From the NCBI GenBank assembly GCA_016794465.1, contig JAEUKA010000070.1, forward strand, positions 1 through 64,000: a stretch of 64,000 nucleotides of DNA, in the 5' to 3' direction. Within the stretch, counting starts at the first letter, position 1, and every line of letters begins with the position of its first letter. The notes under the pieces are model-generated. The model worked only from the letters and a program-made list of their open reading frames with translations. It had not been told where the DNA came from and did not search any database. Position numbers and translations under genes: made by a program. This DNA comes from Myxococcales bacterium (GTDB lineage: Bacteria; Myxococcota_A; Polyangia; Palsa-1104; JAEUJZ01). Of this stretch, positions 43,668 through 53,000 are shown piece by piece.

Positions 43668-44432
43668 ATGGCTCAGTCTATCGATATCATTTCGATTTTC
43701 CCCGAGATATTTGATCCAGTATTGCGCGTTAGCATTACTGGGCGTGCCATTTCTAAAGGTTCTTTGGTGGTTCGATGCCATAATTTGCGCGATCATACGA
43801 TTGACAAACATCGATCGACTGATGACACGCCATACGGTGGTGGCTCGGGGATGGTGATGCTGCTGGAACCAATGGTGCGAGCATTCCAGGCCATCGAGTC
43901 CATGCACGGCAAGGCACGAAAGATCGTTTTGGCTCCGACAGGCAAGCCGCTCACTCAAAAGCTCGTGCGAGAGCTGGCGAACGAGGAGCGGCTGATTCTG
44001 ATGTGTGGCCGCTATGAAGGAATGGATGAGCGAATCTATCACTATGCAGATGATGAGGTTTCAATAGGAGACTTTGTGTTAACTGGTGGAGAACTTCCAG
44101 CGCTGACTTTGGTTGATGCACTGTCTCGATTAATCCCGGGCGTATTGCATAATGAGCATTCCTCGGAAGACGAGTCGTTCGAGTGCGGTCTTCTGGAGTA
44201 TCCACAATACAGTCGACCCGCTGAAGTGGCTGGCCTAGCAGTCCCCCCAGTGCTGCTGTCTGGTAACCATGAGCAGATCCGACGGTGGCGTCGCCAACTT
44301 TCCTTGGTGCGAACGCGCCAGCGACGGCCAGACTTGTTTGCAACGGTTTTGCTGTCCGATGAAGACCGTCGCTTGCTCGCCGCGTGGGACGACCAGCAGC
44401 GTGACAACCGGACCGCAGGGTTGTCTACATGA
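43668..44432 (+). CDS. trmD: tRNA (guanine-37-N1)-methyltransferase
   Basis: The 254-residue protein has the SPOUT knot of TrmD: IISIFPEIFDPVLRVSITGR, DDTPYGGGSGMVM, the knot segment LILMCGRYEGMDERI and SIGDFVLTGGELPAL, then the C-terminal LLEYPQYSRP. GTG 43665 is an alternative start. It methylates G37 of tRNAs reading CNN codons to prevent frameshifts. It overlaps the next gene by 4 bp (ATGA at 44429-44432). Confidence 0.96.
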   Translation: MAQSIDIISIFPEIFDPVLRVSITGRAISKGSLVVRCHNLRDHTIDKHRSTDDTPYGGGSGMVMLLEPMVRAFQAIESMHGKARKIVLAPTGKPLTQKLVRELANEERLILMCGRYEGMDERIYHYADDEVSIGDFVLTGGELPALTLVDALSRLIPGVLHNEHSSEDESFECGLLEYPQYSRPAEVAGLAVPPVLLSGNHEQIRRWRRQLSLVRTRQRRPDLFATVLLSDEDRRLLAAWDDQQRDNRTAGLST

Positions 44433-45022
44433 GCCAGCCGGACGCCAGCTTGGCGAAACGATCATATGTTGCACTTGTTCATCACCCCGTGTATGACAAG
44501 CAGCATCAGGTCGTAAGTACTGCGGTTACGAACCTCGACATCCATGACATTGCGCGATCCTGTTGCACATACGGCGTGGCTGGTTACTACGTCGTCCATC
44601 CCGTCGCTGCCCAGCGTCAGCTGGTCGAGCGGATTTTGGGATATTGGGACGAAGGACCGGGGCAAAGTCAGAACGATTTCCGTCGCGAGGCGCTCTCTTT
44701 TGTGCGGGTTGTCTCCTCGATGGACGAAGCGATCGAAGCGATCCACAAAGAGCAAGGGCTGCCGCCGCTGGTCGTTGGGACTACCGCGCGCCCTTCGGTG
44801 TCGGCTGTCTCGGCGCCGGCTCTTCGCGCGGAATGTTTTCGCGAGCCGCGCCCACTGCTGTTGGTGATGGGGACCGGCTGGGGTCTCACAAACGAATTCA
44901 TGTCACGTGTCGATAGAGTGCTCGAGCCGATTCAGGGAGCGGCCCCTTACAACCACCTCTCGGTGCGCTCAGCGACGGCAATCATGTTAGATAGGCTCTT
45001 CGCCGAAGAAGCCAGAACGTAG
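44429..45022 (+). CDS. Second SPOUT-type RNA methyltransferase (PF09936-like)
   Basis: The 197-residue protein encoded within the trmD-rplS operon has the layout of the TrmD-linked RNA methyltransferase family: YVALVHHPVYDKQHQVVSTA, then VTNLDIHDIARSCCTYGVAGYYVVHP and a C-terminal LLVMGTGWGLTNEF loop, which forms the AdoMet knot. It is coupled to trmD by a 4-bp overlap. The RNA target is not known to me. Similar genes occur in this position in several delta-lineages and Thermotogae-like genomes. Confidence 0.82.
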   Translation: MSQPDASLAKRSYVALVHHPVYDKQHQVVSTAVTNLDIHDIARSCCTYGVAGYYVVHPVAAQRQLVERILGYWDEGPGQSQNDFRREALSFVRVVSSMDEAIEAIHKEQGLPPLVVGTTARPSVSAVSAPALRAECFREPRPLLLVMGTGWGLTNEFMSRVDRVLEPIQGAAPYNHLSVRSATAIMLDRLFAEEART

Positions 45023-45034
45023 GAGAATTTTCAG

Positions 45035-45448
45035 ATGAGCGATGTTGTCCCCGCTGTTGAACTGCTAGAGAAGACCCTTCTGCGCAAGCAGGCGCTGCCT
45101 GAGTTCCGCGTGGGGGACACAGTTCGGGTATGGGTTCTGATCAAGGAAGGCGACAAAGAGCGTGCGCAGGCCTTCGAGGGGGTGGTGATTCGTCGTCACC
45201 ACCACGGCCTGCGCTCGTCGTTCACCGTTCGCAAGATCAGCTACGGCGTCGGCGTAGAGCGAATCTTCCCGGTTCACTCGCCCCGGATCGACCGCGTCGA
45301 AGTGGTCAGCCGTGGTGAAGTGAGGCGAGCCCGCTTGTTCTACCTCCGCGAGCTGTCCGGCAAGGCTGCCCGCATCAAGGAGCGTACGACCAAGCGACCG
45401 GGCGCAAGCACCACCGACGCTGCTCCGACCTCCACCGCAGAAGGCTAG
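45035..45448 (+). CDS. rplS: 50S ribosomal protein L19
   Basis: The 137-residue protein matches L19 (FRVGDTVRVWVLIKEGDKER, FEGVVIRRHHHG, GVGVERIFPVHSPRID, and the RRARLFYLREL helix). It extends about 20 residues beyond the normal end with a Thr/Ala-rich tail. It closes the rpsP operon proper. Confidence 0.97.
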   Translation: MSDVVPAVELLEKTLLRKQALPEFRVGDTVRVWVLIKEGDKERAQAFEGVVIRRHHHGLRSSFTVRKISYGVGVERIFPVHSPRIDRVEVVSRGEVRRARLFYLRELSGKAARIKERTTKRPGASTTDAAPTSTAEG

Positions 45449-45757
45449 CGCATTTCATCCTCGCAGAGAGGCGAATCGCAGCGCTCGAGTTGTTGCGGGC
45501 ATTCTATGAAGCTCGAGCGGAAAGACGTTTCGTTCGCCTCCTGGTGAGAGCGTCCTGCCATGTATTTTTCGTAGCGTTGCCAGGCTTTTTTCTGGCCGAT
45601 TCAAGTCCCCGCCTCCTTGTAAGCAGGCTGAGTCCTGCTGTGCTTGGACTTGTCTATGTAGCTATGGCGTGTCCCAGGCTGTTTGGTCGAACCACGCGTC
45701 ATGCCCTGTATTCCCCAAAAATCATTGTCGTTGCTGACGAATCGTATGAGGCAATAT
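45449..45757. other. 309-bp gap where rnhB usually lies
   Basis: Between rplS and yraN many bacteria carry rnhB (RNase HII). This stretch has no frame with the DEAGRG active-site signature. The only open frame (45490-45888) overlaps yraN in another frame and has no family features. I see no promoter or terminator worth naming. The composition is lower in GC than the flanks. Confidence 0.55.
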
Positions 45758-46120
45758 ATGTCGGTATCGATAGGTCAATATGGCGAAGAGAGAGCTGCAC
45801 TGTATCTCGAAGAGCAAGGGGTGCGGATTTTGGCTCGAAACTATCGCACACGACGTGGAGAGCTAGATCTAATTGCGCAAGATGGTGAGACAATCTGTTT
45901 CGTTGAAGTCCGCTTTCGCGCAGAGTCTAGCTTCGGGTCACCACTGGAAACAGTTGGACCTAAAAAGCAAAAGAGAATTGCTTATGCTGCGACTGAGTAT
46001 CTGGCCAAACATTCTCACTTTGCGCGACGGTTCCCTTGTCGTTTTGATGTAATCTCGATTGAAAGAGTGCCCAATCGAGTCATTTGGATTAAAAATGCGT
46101 TCGATCAGTGCTCCCGTTAG
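45758..46120 (+). CDS. YraN (UPF0102) family nuclease-like protein
   Basis: The 120-residue protein from ATG 45758 has GAGG 8-11 bases upstream. It has the UPF0102 hallmarks: GQYGEERAALYLEEQGVRIL, NYRTRRGELDLIAQDGETI (catalytic E/D of the PD-(D/E)XK-type fold) and FVEVRFRAESSFGSPLETVG (ExK-like motif, with Arg in place of the usual Lys). Family members probably act on DNA near recombination or repair. It sits after rplS, where the rnhB-yraN pair commonly occurs, without rnhB. Confidence 0.85.
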   Translation: MSVSIGQYGEERAALYLEEQGVRILARNYRTRRGELDLIAQDGETICFVEVRFRAESSFGSPLETVGPKKQKRIAYAATEYLAKHSHFARRFPCRFDVISIERVPNRVIWIKNAFDQCSR

Positions 46121-46147
46121 TTGGCTCTCGGCTTCGATTGTTGGGCG

Positions 46148-46177
46148 TTGACCAAACAGACCGACTGTCGCTATCAT
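46148..46177 (+). promoter_or_regulatory. Promoter of F420-type oxidoreductase gene, leaderless
   Basis: TTGACC (46148-46153), an 18-base spacer and TATCAT (46172-46177) are followed after six bases by the ATG at 46184. There is no ribosome site between, so the mRNA is predicted to be leaderless. Confidence 0.6.
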
Positions 46178-46183
46178 GCAACT

Positions 46184-46828
46184 ATGAAAAAAATTGCGGT
46201 CCTTGGTTCTGGTACGGTCGGTGAAGTGCTTGCAAACGGGCTCCTCAAGTATGGCTACGAGGTGATGCGTGGCACTCGGGAGAGCAGCAAGCTTGCCGCT
46301 TGGCACGCGCAGGCTGGGGCGTACGCCTCGGTCGGTTCGTTTGCGGAAGCAGCGCAGTTTGGTGAAGTGGTGCTGCTGGCCGTCAAAGGCTCGGTGGCGG
46401 AAGAGGTCATCGGTGCCCTGGGGAGTGCGCTCGACGGCAAGACTGTGATCGATGCGACGAACCCGATCGCAGATGCGGCTCCGGAAAATGGCGTGCTCAA
46501 GTTCTTCACGGGCCCCAATGACTCGCTGATGGAGCGGCTGCAGAAGCTGGCGCCGAACGCACACTTCGTGAAGGCGTTTTCGTGTGTCGGCAATCCGTTC
46601 ATGGTGAATCCGGACTTCGGTGATCAGAAGCCGACGATGTTTATCTGCGGCAACAGCTCGGCGGCCAAGCAGCAGGTCAGCCAGATCCTGACTCAGTTCG
46701 GCTGGGACATTGAGGACATGGGCGCAGTGACGGCGGCGCGGGCGATCGAGCCGCTTTGCATGCTGTGGTGCATTCCGGGGATGACTCGCGGCAGCTGGAC
46801 GCACGCGTTCAAGCTGCTTCGTAAGTAA
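46184..46828 (+). CDS. F420/NADP-dependent reductase-like Rossmann protein
   Basis: The 214-residue protein begins KKIAVLGSGTVGEVLANGLL, a dinucleotide-binding Rossmann motif. The downstream VVLLAVKGSVAEEVIGALGS, VIDATNPIADAAP and VKAFSCVGNPFMVNPDFGD segments match NADPH:F420-reductase-like proteins (F420_oxidored family). Most bacterial homologues use NADP and may not use F420; no F420 biosynthesis genes are nearby. It has its own promoter. Confidence 0.82.
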   Translation: MKKIAVLGSGTVGEVLANGLLKYGYEVMRGTRESSKLAAWHAQAGAYASVGSFAEAAQFGEVVLLAVKGSVAEEVIGALGSALDGKTVIDATNPIADAAPENGVLKFFTGPNDSLMERLQKLAPNAHFVKAFSCVGNPFMVNPDFGDQKPTMFICGNSSAAKQQVSQILTQFGWDIEDMGAVTAARAIEPLCMLWCIPGMTRGSWTHAFKLLRK

Positions 46829-46848
46829 CGGAAGACGGGCCGCTGGTG

Positions 46849-47403
46849 TTATTTGCGCTGGCGGATGTTGTAGGCAGGCAGCCAGCGCTTGCGCGGTGGA
46901 TCGTCGACGGACGAGGCGATTCGTACATCGTCCACGACATAGAAGCACTGGGGATCAAGTCGCCGCGCTTCGTTGAGGATGCTGGGGATGCGGCGGCGCT
47001 CGGTTTCCACGTACAGCATGTGAACGGGTCCGTCGCGGCCCATGCCGTGAAACAGGGTGGCGCGGAAGCCCTGCGTGCGGAGTTCATCGGCGAGCTGCTC
47101 GCCTCGGCGCGAGAAGACGCGAACGACTTGGTTGCCCATGGCGGCCCAGCGCTCGAGTGTTAGACCAACATAGTTGCCGACGGCAAAGCCAGCGGCGTAG
47201 GCGACGGCGAGCTGCGGCTTTCCGAGACTGCTGATGACCTTCGAGGCGGCGAACACCCAGATCAGGACCTCGAAGAAGCCAAACAGCGCGGCGCGACCCC
47301 GGCGGCCTTGGGTCACCATGACCACGCGCAGCGTTCCAAGCGACACGTCACCGACGCGAGCGAAGAAAATGAGCAAGCAGCTGAGCACGAGCGAGTCCGG
47401 CAT
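46849..47403 (-). CDS. UPF0316 (DUF2179/DUF5698) membrane protein
   Basis: Starting at ATG 47403 gives 184 residues. Three membrane helices fill the first half (LVLSCLLIFFARVGDVSLGT, then a second starting at AALFGFFEVLIWVFAASKV and a third LAVAYAAGFAVGNYVGLTLE), typical of UPF0316. A cytoplasmic DUF2179-like domain follows (VVRVFSRRGEQLADELRTQG, HMLYVETERRR). The role of the family is unknown. It is divergent from the sigma factor operon (135 bp). Confidence 0.85.
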   Translation of the reverse strand: MPDSLVLSCLLIFFARVGDVSLGTLRVVMVTQGRRGRAALFGFFEVLIWVFAASKVISSLGKPQLAVAYAAGFAVGNYVGLTLERWAAMGNQVVRVFSRRGEQLADELRTQGFRATLFHGMGRDGPVHMLYVETERRRIPSILNEARRLDPQCFYVVDDVRIASSVDDPPRKRWLPAYNIRQRK

Positions 47404-47538
47404 ACGCGGCGGCAGCTTACCTGAGCAATTGGCGTCTGGCTGGGTTCTTGTTAACGTAGCCTCACGCTCCTCGCGGTGAATACAGACCCCGGTGAGCCCG
47501 TCCGAGGAGTGAAGACGGGGCTCAGATGATGGCAATCC

Positions 47539-48231
47539 TTGGCGCAGACATCCGACAGCTCAGCAAAGGTCATCCCGCTGCCGCACCAGGCTGGTCCAGC
47601 CAAGGTCGGCGATGCTGGCGACGAACACCGACGAGCCGAAGCCGAGCTGGTCGAGCGCTGTCGGCAAGGCGATCAGCGGGCCTTTCGGACCTTGGTCGAG
47701 CGCTACCAGCGCAAGGTGTTTTCACTGGCGTTTGGGCTACTCAAAGATCCCGACGAGGCGCGCGACATCTCGCAGGAAGCGTTTCTCAAGGCGCACCGTC
47801 ACATCGGGTCATTTCAGGGGACGGCCAGCTTCTACACCTGGCTGTATCGCATCACGGTCAACCTGTGTATCGATCGCAAGCGCAAGGTGGGACGGGGCAG
47901 CGAGGTCGAGCTGGACGAGCGGCTGTCCCATCGCCAGGTGGGCAGTCCCGCCGACGTGCTGTCTGCGCAGAAGCTGTCGTTCAACCCGCAGCGGGTTGCG
48001 CAGTCGAGCGAGCTGCGACATCGGATTCTCGAGGCGCTCGCGCAGCTGTCGGAGCAGCACCGGGCCGTTTTGGTCCTGCGCGAGGTCGAGGGGCTATCCT
48101 ACAAGGAGATTGCCGACTCGATGGACTGTCCAGAGGGTACGGTAATGAGTCGCCTCTTTCACGCCCGACGGCAGATGCAACAGCTGCTCTCGGACTTCGC
48201 GGAGGACGCCGAGCAGGAGGGGGCCGAGTAG
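47539..48231 (+). CDS. ECF (RpoE-like) RNA polymerase sigma factor
   Basis: The 230-residue protein opens at TTG 47539; no ATG or GTG is in frame further upstream in the gap. Region 2 is clear (EAELVERCRQGDQRAFRTLV, SQEAFLKAHRHIGSFQG, TWLYRITVNLCIDRKR) and region 4 is an HTH (LREVEGLSYKEIADSMDCPE, GTVMSRLFHAR). This is an RpoE-like extracytoplasmic-function sigma. The anti-sigma gene follows after 12 bp, then two envelope proteins, so it probably responds to envelope stress. Confidence 0.93.
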   Translation: MAQTSDSSAKVIPLPHQAGPAKVGDAGDEHRRAEAELVERCRQGDQRAFRTLVERYQRKVFSLAFGLLKDPDEARDISQEAFLKAHRHIGSFQGTASFYTWLYRITVNLCIDRKRKVGRGSEVELDERLSHRQVGSPADVLSAQKLSFNPQRVAQSSELRHRILEALAQLSEQHRAVLVLREVEGLSYKEIADSMDCPEGTVMSRLFHARRQMQQLLSDFAEDAEQEGAE

Positions 48232-48243
48232 GCCCAAGCGACC

Positions 48244-48726
48244 ATGGCAGTTGCCGATGACAAGCTAAGCAAGCTGTTTGATAACGAACTAACCTCTGAC
48301 GAAGCCGAGGCGCTGCGGCAAGAGCTGTCCGTCGAGGAACAGGCCAAGCTGGCGGCGCTTTCCGACCTGCATCTTGCAGTGCATGATGCCGTCGAGACAG
48401 AAGCGGCCAGCCACGAGCTTGATCTGTGGTCGCAGCTAGAGGCGAAGCTGGCTCTGCCGTCGACGGTGGTGCCGGAAGCTCCGGTGATTCCGCTGCGGCG
48501 AAAGCTGCTCTTGCGGACGACGGCGGTGGTGTCGGCGCTGGCGCTGGCTGCGTCGCTCTTGTTTGTGCTGCGGCCCGCGACCTCACCAGGCAGCAGCTGT
48601 GATGTCGAGGAGCTGGAGGTCATCGGCAGTGGCGCGACGGTGCTGCAGGTTGCCGATGATCGCGGCAACGACACGACGCTGATCTGGTTTGATCATCAGG
48701 AAGAAGACGAATGGGAAAGTCTGTAA
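48244..48726 (+). CDS. Anti-sigma factor, single-pass membrane
   Basis: The 160-residue protein is of the RseA/anti-ECF layout: an N-terminal helical sigma-binding domain (DKLSKLFDNELTSDEAEALR), one transmembrane helix near residues 88-104 (TAVVSALALAASLLFVL), and a short periplasmic acidic tail. It is the direct partner of the upstream sigma factor. Its last 16 bases overlap the next gene. Confidence 0.82.
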   Translation: MAVADDKLSKLFDNELTSDEAEALRQELSVEEQAKLAALSDLHLAVHDAVETEAASHELDLWSQLEAKLALPSTVVPEAPVIPLRRKLLLRTTAVVSALALAASLLFVLRPATSPGSSCDVEELEVIGSGATVLQVADDRGNDTTLIWFDHQEEDEWESL

Positions 48727-49244
48727 CCGGACGAGGGATCTCGGGCGCGGCAGTGGCTGGCCTGCTGGGGTTTTGGCTGGGAGTGCCACAGCTTGCTTTG
48801 GCTCAGACTGATCCGCCTAAGGCCGCTCAGGTGGAATCGCAGGCAAGTGGCTCGGCCGCGTGCTCGGTGCGGGTCATTCATGCCACGGCGGGAGGGAGTC
48901 GGTTTGATGCGGGCTTGGAACCACTGCGCCCCCAGCTGACCCGGCCGCCGCTGTCGTCGTGGACGAGCTTTGCGCTTCTTCAGCAGCACGAGCTGTCGAT
49001 CCCGAGTGCGACGCCTCAGCAGTTCGCGCTGCCCGGTGAGCATGTCGGCGTGCTGTCCTACGAAGGTCCGACGGAAGCCAGTGGCAAGAAGCGGCTGCGG
49101 CTGCGGCTCGAGATCAAAGATGGCGCGGCGAAGCTTTTGTCGACGAAGTTTGTCATCAACGACAGCGGCACGATGCTCCAGGCCGGTCTGAAGCACGACA
49201 AGGGACTGCTGGTGCTCGGAATTACCTGCCGCATCGTCAGCTGA
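48711..49244 (+). CDS. Hypothetical exported protein, 177 aa
   Basis: The protein has a signal peptide (about 1-31, GLLGFWLGVPQLALAQ) and a beta-rich mature domain containing CSVRVIHATAGGSRFDAGLE and FVINDSGTMLQAGLKHDKGL, with two cysteines that may form a disulfide. I recognise no family. It overlaps the anti-sigma gene by 16 bp, so it is translated with it and likely belongs to the regulon or acts as a periplasmic input. Confidence 0.65.
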   Translation: MGKSVTGRGISGAAVAGLLGFWLGVPQLALAQTDPPKAAQVESQASGSAACSVRVIHATAGGSRFDAGLEPLRPQLTRPPLSSWTSFALLQQHELSIPSATPQQFALPGEHVGVLSYEGPTEASGKKRLRLRLEIKDGAAKLLSTKFVINDSGTMLQAGLKHDKGLLVLGITCRIVS

Positions 49245-49309
49245 TTTGGCCCGAAGTCAGGCCTGGTTCCCCGCGATTGGGTTACAGTGTGACGATATCT
49301 GGAGGCATC

Positions 49310-50059
49310 ATGCGATCCCTGTTCCGTTCCGTCCTGCTCACCTCGGTTCTACTTGGCGCTTGTAGCTCGGGGCCAAAGTACAAGATTGATGACGCGCTGC
49401 TCGCCGACGTTCCGCCAAGCGACAAGGCGCAGATGCTGCAAATTCAGTCGGAGCTTAACCAGGCCAGCGAAGAGAAGAACAAGGCGCAGAGTGACGCGGC
49501 GATTGCTGACAAAGAGCTTTCCGTCGCAGAGGCCGAATACGACAAGGCCAAGGCCGACGTGAACATGGCCAAGGCCGAGCGCGATCTGGCGGAATCGACC
49601 AAAGACCTCAACAAGATCGCGTCCGCCAAGAGCAACCTGGAGCAAAAGCAGCTGGCCAAGGATGTGTCCGACGCGAAGATTGACTTTGCGAAGGCTCGTC
49701 GCAGCCATACGCGGGCGCTGTTCGATTCGGCGGAGCAGCGGATTGTGGCGCTGCAGGCGCGGTACGAGCAGTCGAAGGCGCAGCTGGCAGCGGCGAAGGG
49801 CAAGAAGCCGACGGCCGATTTCTCGGTGTCGACGTTTGATGAGCAGGCGGCAACTGCCCAGCGCAAGGCCGATGATGCGAAGATGACGGCGGACAAGCGG
49901 CAGCTCGAGGCGACCCAGGCGCAGGGCAAGTACAACCAGCTGTTCCAGAAGCTGCAGATGATGATGGGCACGCAGCCACAGCCGGGAATGCAGCCACAGC
50001 CGGGAATGCAGCCACAGCCGGGAATGCAGCCGCAGTATCCAGCGCAGCCGACCCGATAG
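49310..50059 (+). CDS. Coiled-coil lipoprotein with PQPGM tail
   Basis: Starting at ATG 49310 (GGAGG upstream) gives 249 residues. The lipoprotein signal has the lipobox LLGACSS. A long Ala/Lys/Gln-rich coiled coil covers about 45-215, then three PQPGMQ units near the C-terminus encoded by 18-bp tandem repeats at 49973-50026. It is probably an envelope spacer or peptidoglycan-linked structural protein. It lies 65 bp after the hypothetical exported gene and may be in the sigma operon. Confidence 0.75.
   Translation: MRSLFRSVLLTSVLLGACSSGPKYKIDDALLADVPPSDKAQMLQIQSELNQASEEKNKAQSDAAIADKELSVAEAEYDKAKADVNMAKAERDLAESTKDLNKIASAKSNLEQKQLAKDVSDAKIDFAKARRSHTRALFDSAEQRIVALQARYEQSKAQLAAAKGKKPTADFSVSTFDEQAATAQRKADDAKMTADKRQLEATQAQGKYNQLFQKLQMMMGTQPQPGMQPQPGMQPQPGMQPQYPAQPTR
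49973..50026. repeat. 18-bp tandem repeat, three copies
   Basis: Three near-identical CAGCCACAGCCGGGAATG units encode PQPGMQ repeats near the C-terminus of the coiled-coil lipoprotein. Such in-frame units can vary in number between strains. Confidence 0.9.
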
Positions 50060-50067
50060 CTGCTTCG

Positions 50068-53000
50068 TTAGTCGGCGTGTGTGGCGATGTGGTCGCTTGT
50101 GCCGTGACAAAAGCCCCGGAACTCACAGCTCATTTGGATACAGATCGGCAGGGGCTGCTCGACAAGTCCAAAGGCCGCATGCGCTGGCAGGGGCAGGCTC
50201 GGTAGTTCAGCGAGCGGGGCGAGCGCAGCGGCGATCTCGGACAAGCCAAGTCGAGCAAAGCGGGGGCTGGGCTCGGCGTCTTGCAGGTAGAGGACTCCGA
50301 CCCAGACCTCGGTGGTGTTCGGCGCGGCCAGCTGCAGCGCAACATGTCCGAGCAGGGCGCGACGGGCGGTGTGCCAGGCGTTCTCCTGCGGGGGCGGACT
50401 GGCCAGCTGCAGGTCGACCACGCAGACGGTGCCATCCCGGCGCTGCCACCACAGGTCGAGCACACCATGCAGCGTGCGCGGCTTCTGCGGACCGACGGGA
50501 ACGTGATAGCGAACTCCTCGGCGCAGCGACGGCCACAGCCCCGGCTCTAGCAGCTCGGTGTGAAACCAGCGGCTCTTCAGCAGCAGTCCGAGCCAGGTCA
50601 GCGCCTCTTGGACGGGCGGATTTTCCCGCAAGATCCCGAGCCCAGTCAGCGTCCGCTCCAGATCGGCGGGGGTCGGTCGCTCGACGAGAGCCCACAGTCG
50701 CTGCGGCAGCGTCCCGGCGACCAGACAGCCGAGCGGCGAAAGCGCCATCGTCTCGTCGCTGGTTCGGGCGCGTCCTTCGGGCCGTGACAGCATGCCGGGA
50801 ATCGTCGACAGCAGGTGATGGCGACGACCACAGGCGAGCAGCTCGGCGGCCTGGGCGGTCAGCGTCGGTGTCTTCGGCGGTGCGAGACGGGGCGGATCGT
50901 AGACCAGGCGCACCAGCTGTTCGGCCTGCGCGGACCCGAGCTGCGGGGTGGTGGCGTCGGGTGGATGCTCGCGGAGCGGCGGCGCTGGCGAGGGCTGCCA
51001 CTCGGTCAATAGCTCCGTTCCCATCGGTGATGCCAGCAGCTGCTCCAGCGCCTGTCGCCAGCTTCCCGTCGAGCTGCGGTCCGACTCGCCCAGCCAGATC
51101 AGGCGGTCTTTGGCCCGAGTCGCCGCGACGTAAAACAGCCGCGCGGACTCGGCCTGCGCGCGCAGCTTGCGGGACACGTGGATGCGCCTCTGCGGCAGGG
51201 ACTGGCAGCGCTCACCGTCTTCATACAGGGACAGCCCGAGGCCCAGCTCGCGATCGTAGACCACCTGCGGCAGATCGTTGCGCTCGCGAGTGGTACAGCC
51301 GGCCACGATCACCGTCGGAAACTCCAGCCCTTTGGCCTGGTGAACGGTCATGATGCGGACCACGTTGTCGCTCTCGCTGAGCAGCTGCGCCGCCGGCTCG
51401 TCGGAGGGATCGCCACTGGTCCGGAAGAGCTCGGGATCGGTCTGCAGCCGCAGAAACCGGACAAACGCGCGCAGTCGCCCGGCGTAGCTGCGGGCTCGGG
51501 CAAGCAGCCGCGCGACGTTGGCCAGCCGCTGTTCCCCATCGCGATCGGCAGCCAGCACCGCCAGATAGTCACAGTGATCGAGCACCAGGGTCAAAAGCTG
51601 CGCCGGATCGAGCCGGTCCGCTTCCGTCGCCAGCAGCTTGTGCAGCGTCGCAAAGCGCTGCAGCCGCGTCATCTCATCGGCGGGCAAGCGCAGCTGCAGA
51701 TCGTCGGGCAGGAGGTCACCGGGCAGCTCAATCGGCTCATCGTCAGGTATGGGTGGGTCGGTGTACGGGTCTGTCAGCTGATGTAGTGCCGAGAGCGACA
51801 GCTTGCCAGCCAGGTGCAGCCGCGCCAGCGACTCGTCCGACAGACCAATCAGCGGCGAGCGCAGCACCGCCACCAGCGACAGCAGGTCGGTCGGATCATC
51901 AATCAGGCGCAGCAGCGACGCGAGATCCAGCACCTCTTGGGCAGCAAAAAAGCCGCGACCGCGCACGACATAGTGGGGAATCCGCCGCCGTCGCAGCGCC
52001 GTCGTGTAGTGGAGCAGGTGAGTGAAGCGGCGCAGCAGCACCACGATGTCGCCGGGCCTTGTGCCCTCGTCGATGAGCGCGGTGATCCGCTGTCCAAGCA
52101 GCTCGGCCTCGCGCACGATCGAGGCTGGCTTGGGCGAGGCTGGCTGGGGCGACGGTGAATCGACGGGAAGCTCGGCGGCGCGCAGCAGCTCGACTTGGGG
52201 ATGACTCGTCGGTGTGCTGCGCTGCGCCATCAGCGGATCGCACGCCGGATTCCAGCGCACAAACCAGTCGGGCGAGTCGTTGCTGGGCGGCTGCATGACC
52301 TTGGCGAACAGCGTATTGACAAACGACAGCACCGTCGGCAGCGAGCGATACGAGCGATCGAGCGTCTCTTCATCCGCCCCCAGCTCGGTTAGGCGCTGAC
52401 ACAGCCGCGTGAAGGCCGCCACGTCGGCGCCTCGGAAGTCGTAGATCGACTGCTTGCGGTCCCCGACGATATACAGTCGCCCCGGCGTGTGCGCTTCATC
52501 CCCGACGAGGAGCGTCAGTAGTTCGGCCTGTAGCGGACTGGTGTCCTGAAACTCGTCGACCAGAAAGACCTGGAAGCGCCGCCGCAGCTCGTCTCGCACC
52601 GTCGGATGGTCCCGCAGCAGATCCCGAGACAGCCGCAGCAGATCGGAAAAATCGAGGACGACTTCTTCTTGCTTGCCGCTCGCGAACCGACGGGCGAGGG
52701 GTCCGAGCAGCAGCTCCAGGCCGTTTGCCAGACGGGCCGCCCGCTGCGAGACGGCGAGCGCTTTGAGATCGTCGAGCGCCTCGTAGGTCTGCTGCCGCCA
52801 CGCTTTGATCGACTGCACCAGCGACGGATCGGCCTTGGCGCCACTCGGAGCCCGCAGCAGCTTGAGACACTCGCGAATCTGCCCAAAATCGGCTCGACAC
52901 GCAGCCAGATCGTCGAGGCTGTGCAGCTGATTGACGACGCGAACGGCCAGTCCGCCGAGGATCGTGGCCCGCTCGGCTGACTTGTCCGCCAGCTCGGCAG

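Noticed and set aside
45490..45888. Open frame between rplS and yraN as a possible gene
   Set aside because: It overlaps yraN in another frame, has no ribosome site or family features, and shows no rnhB active-site motif.
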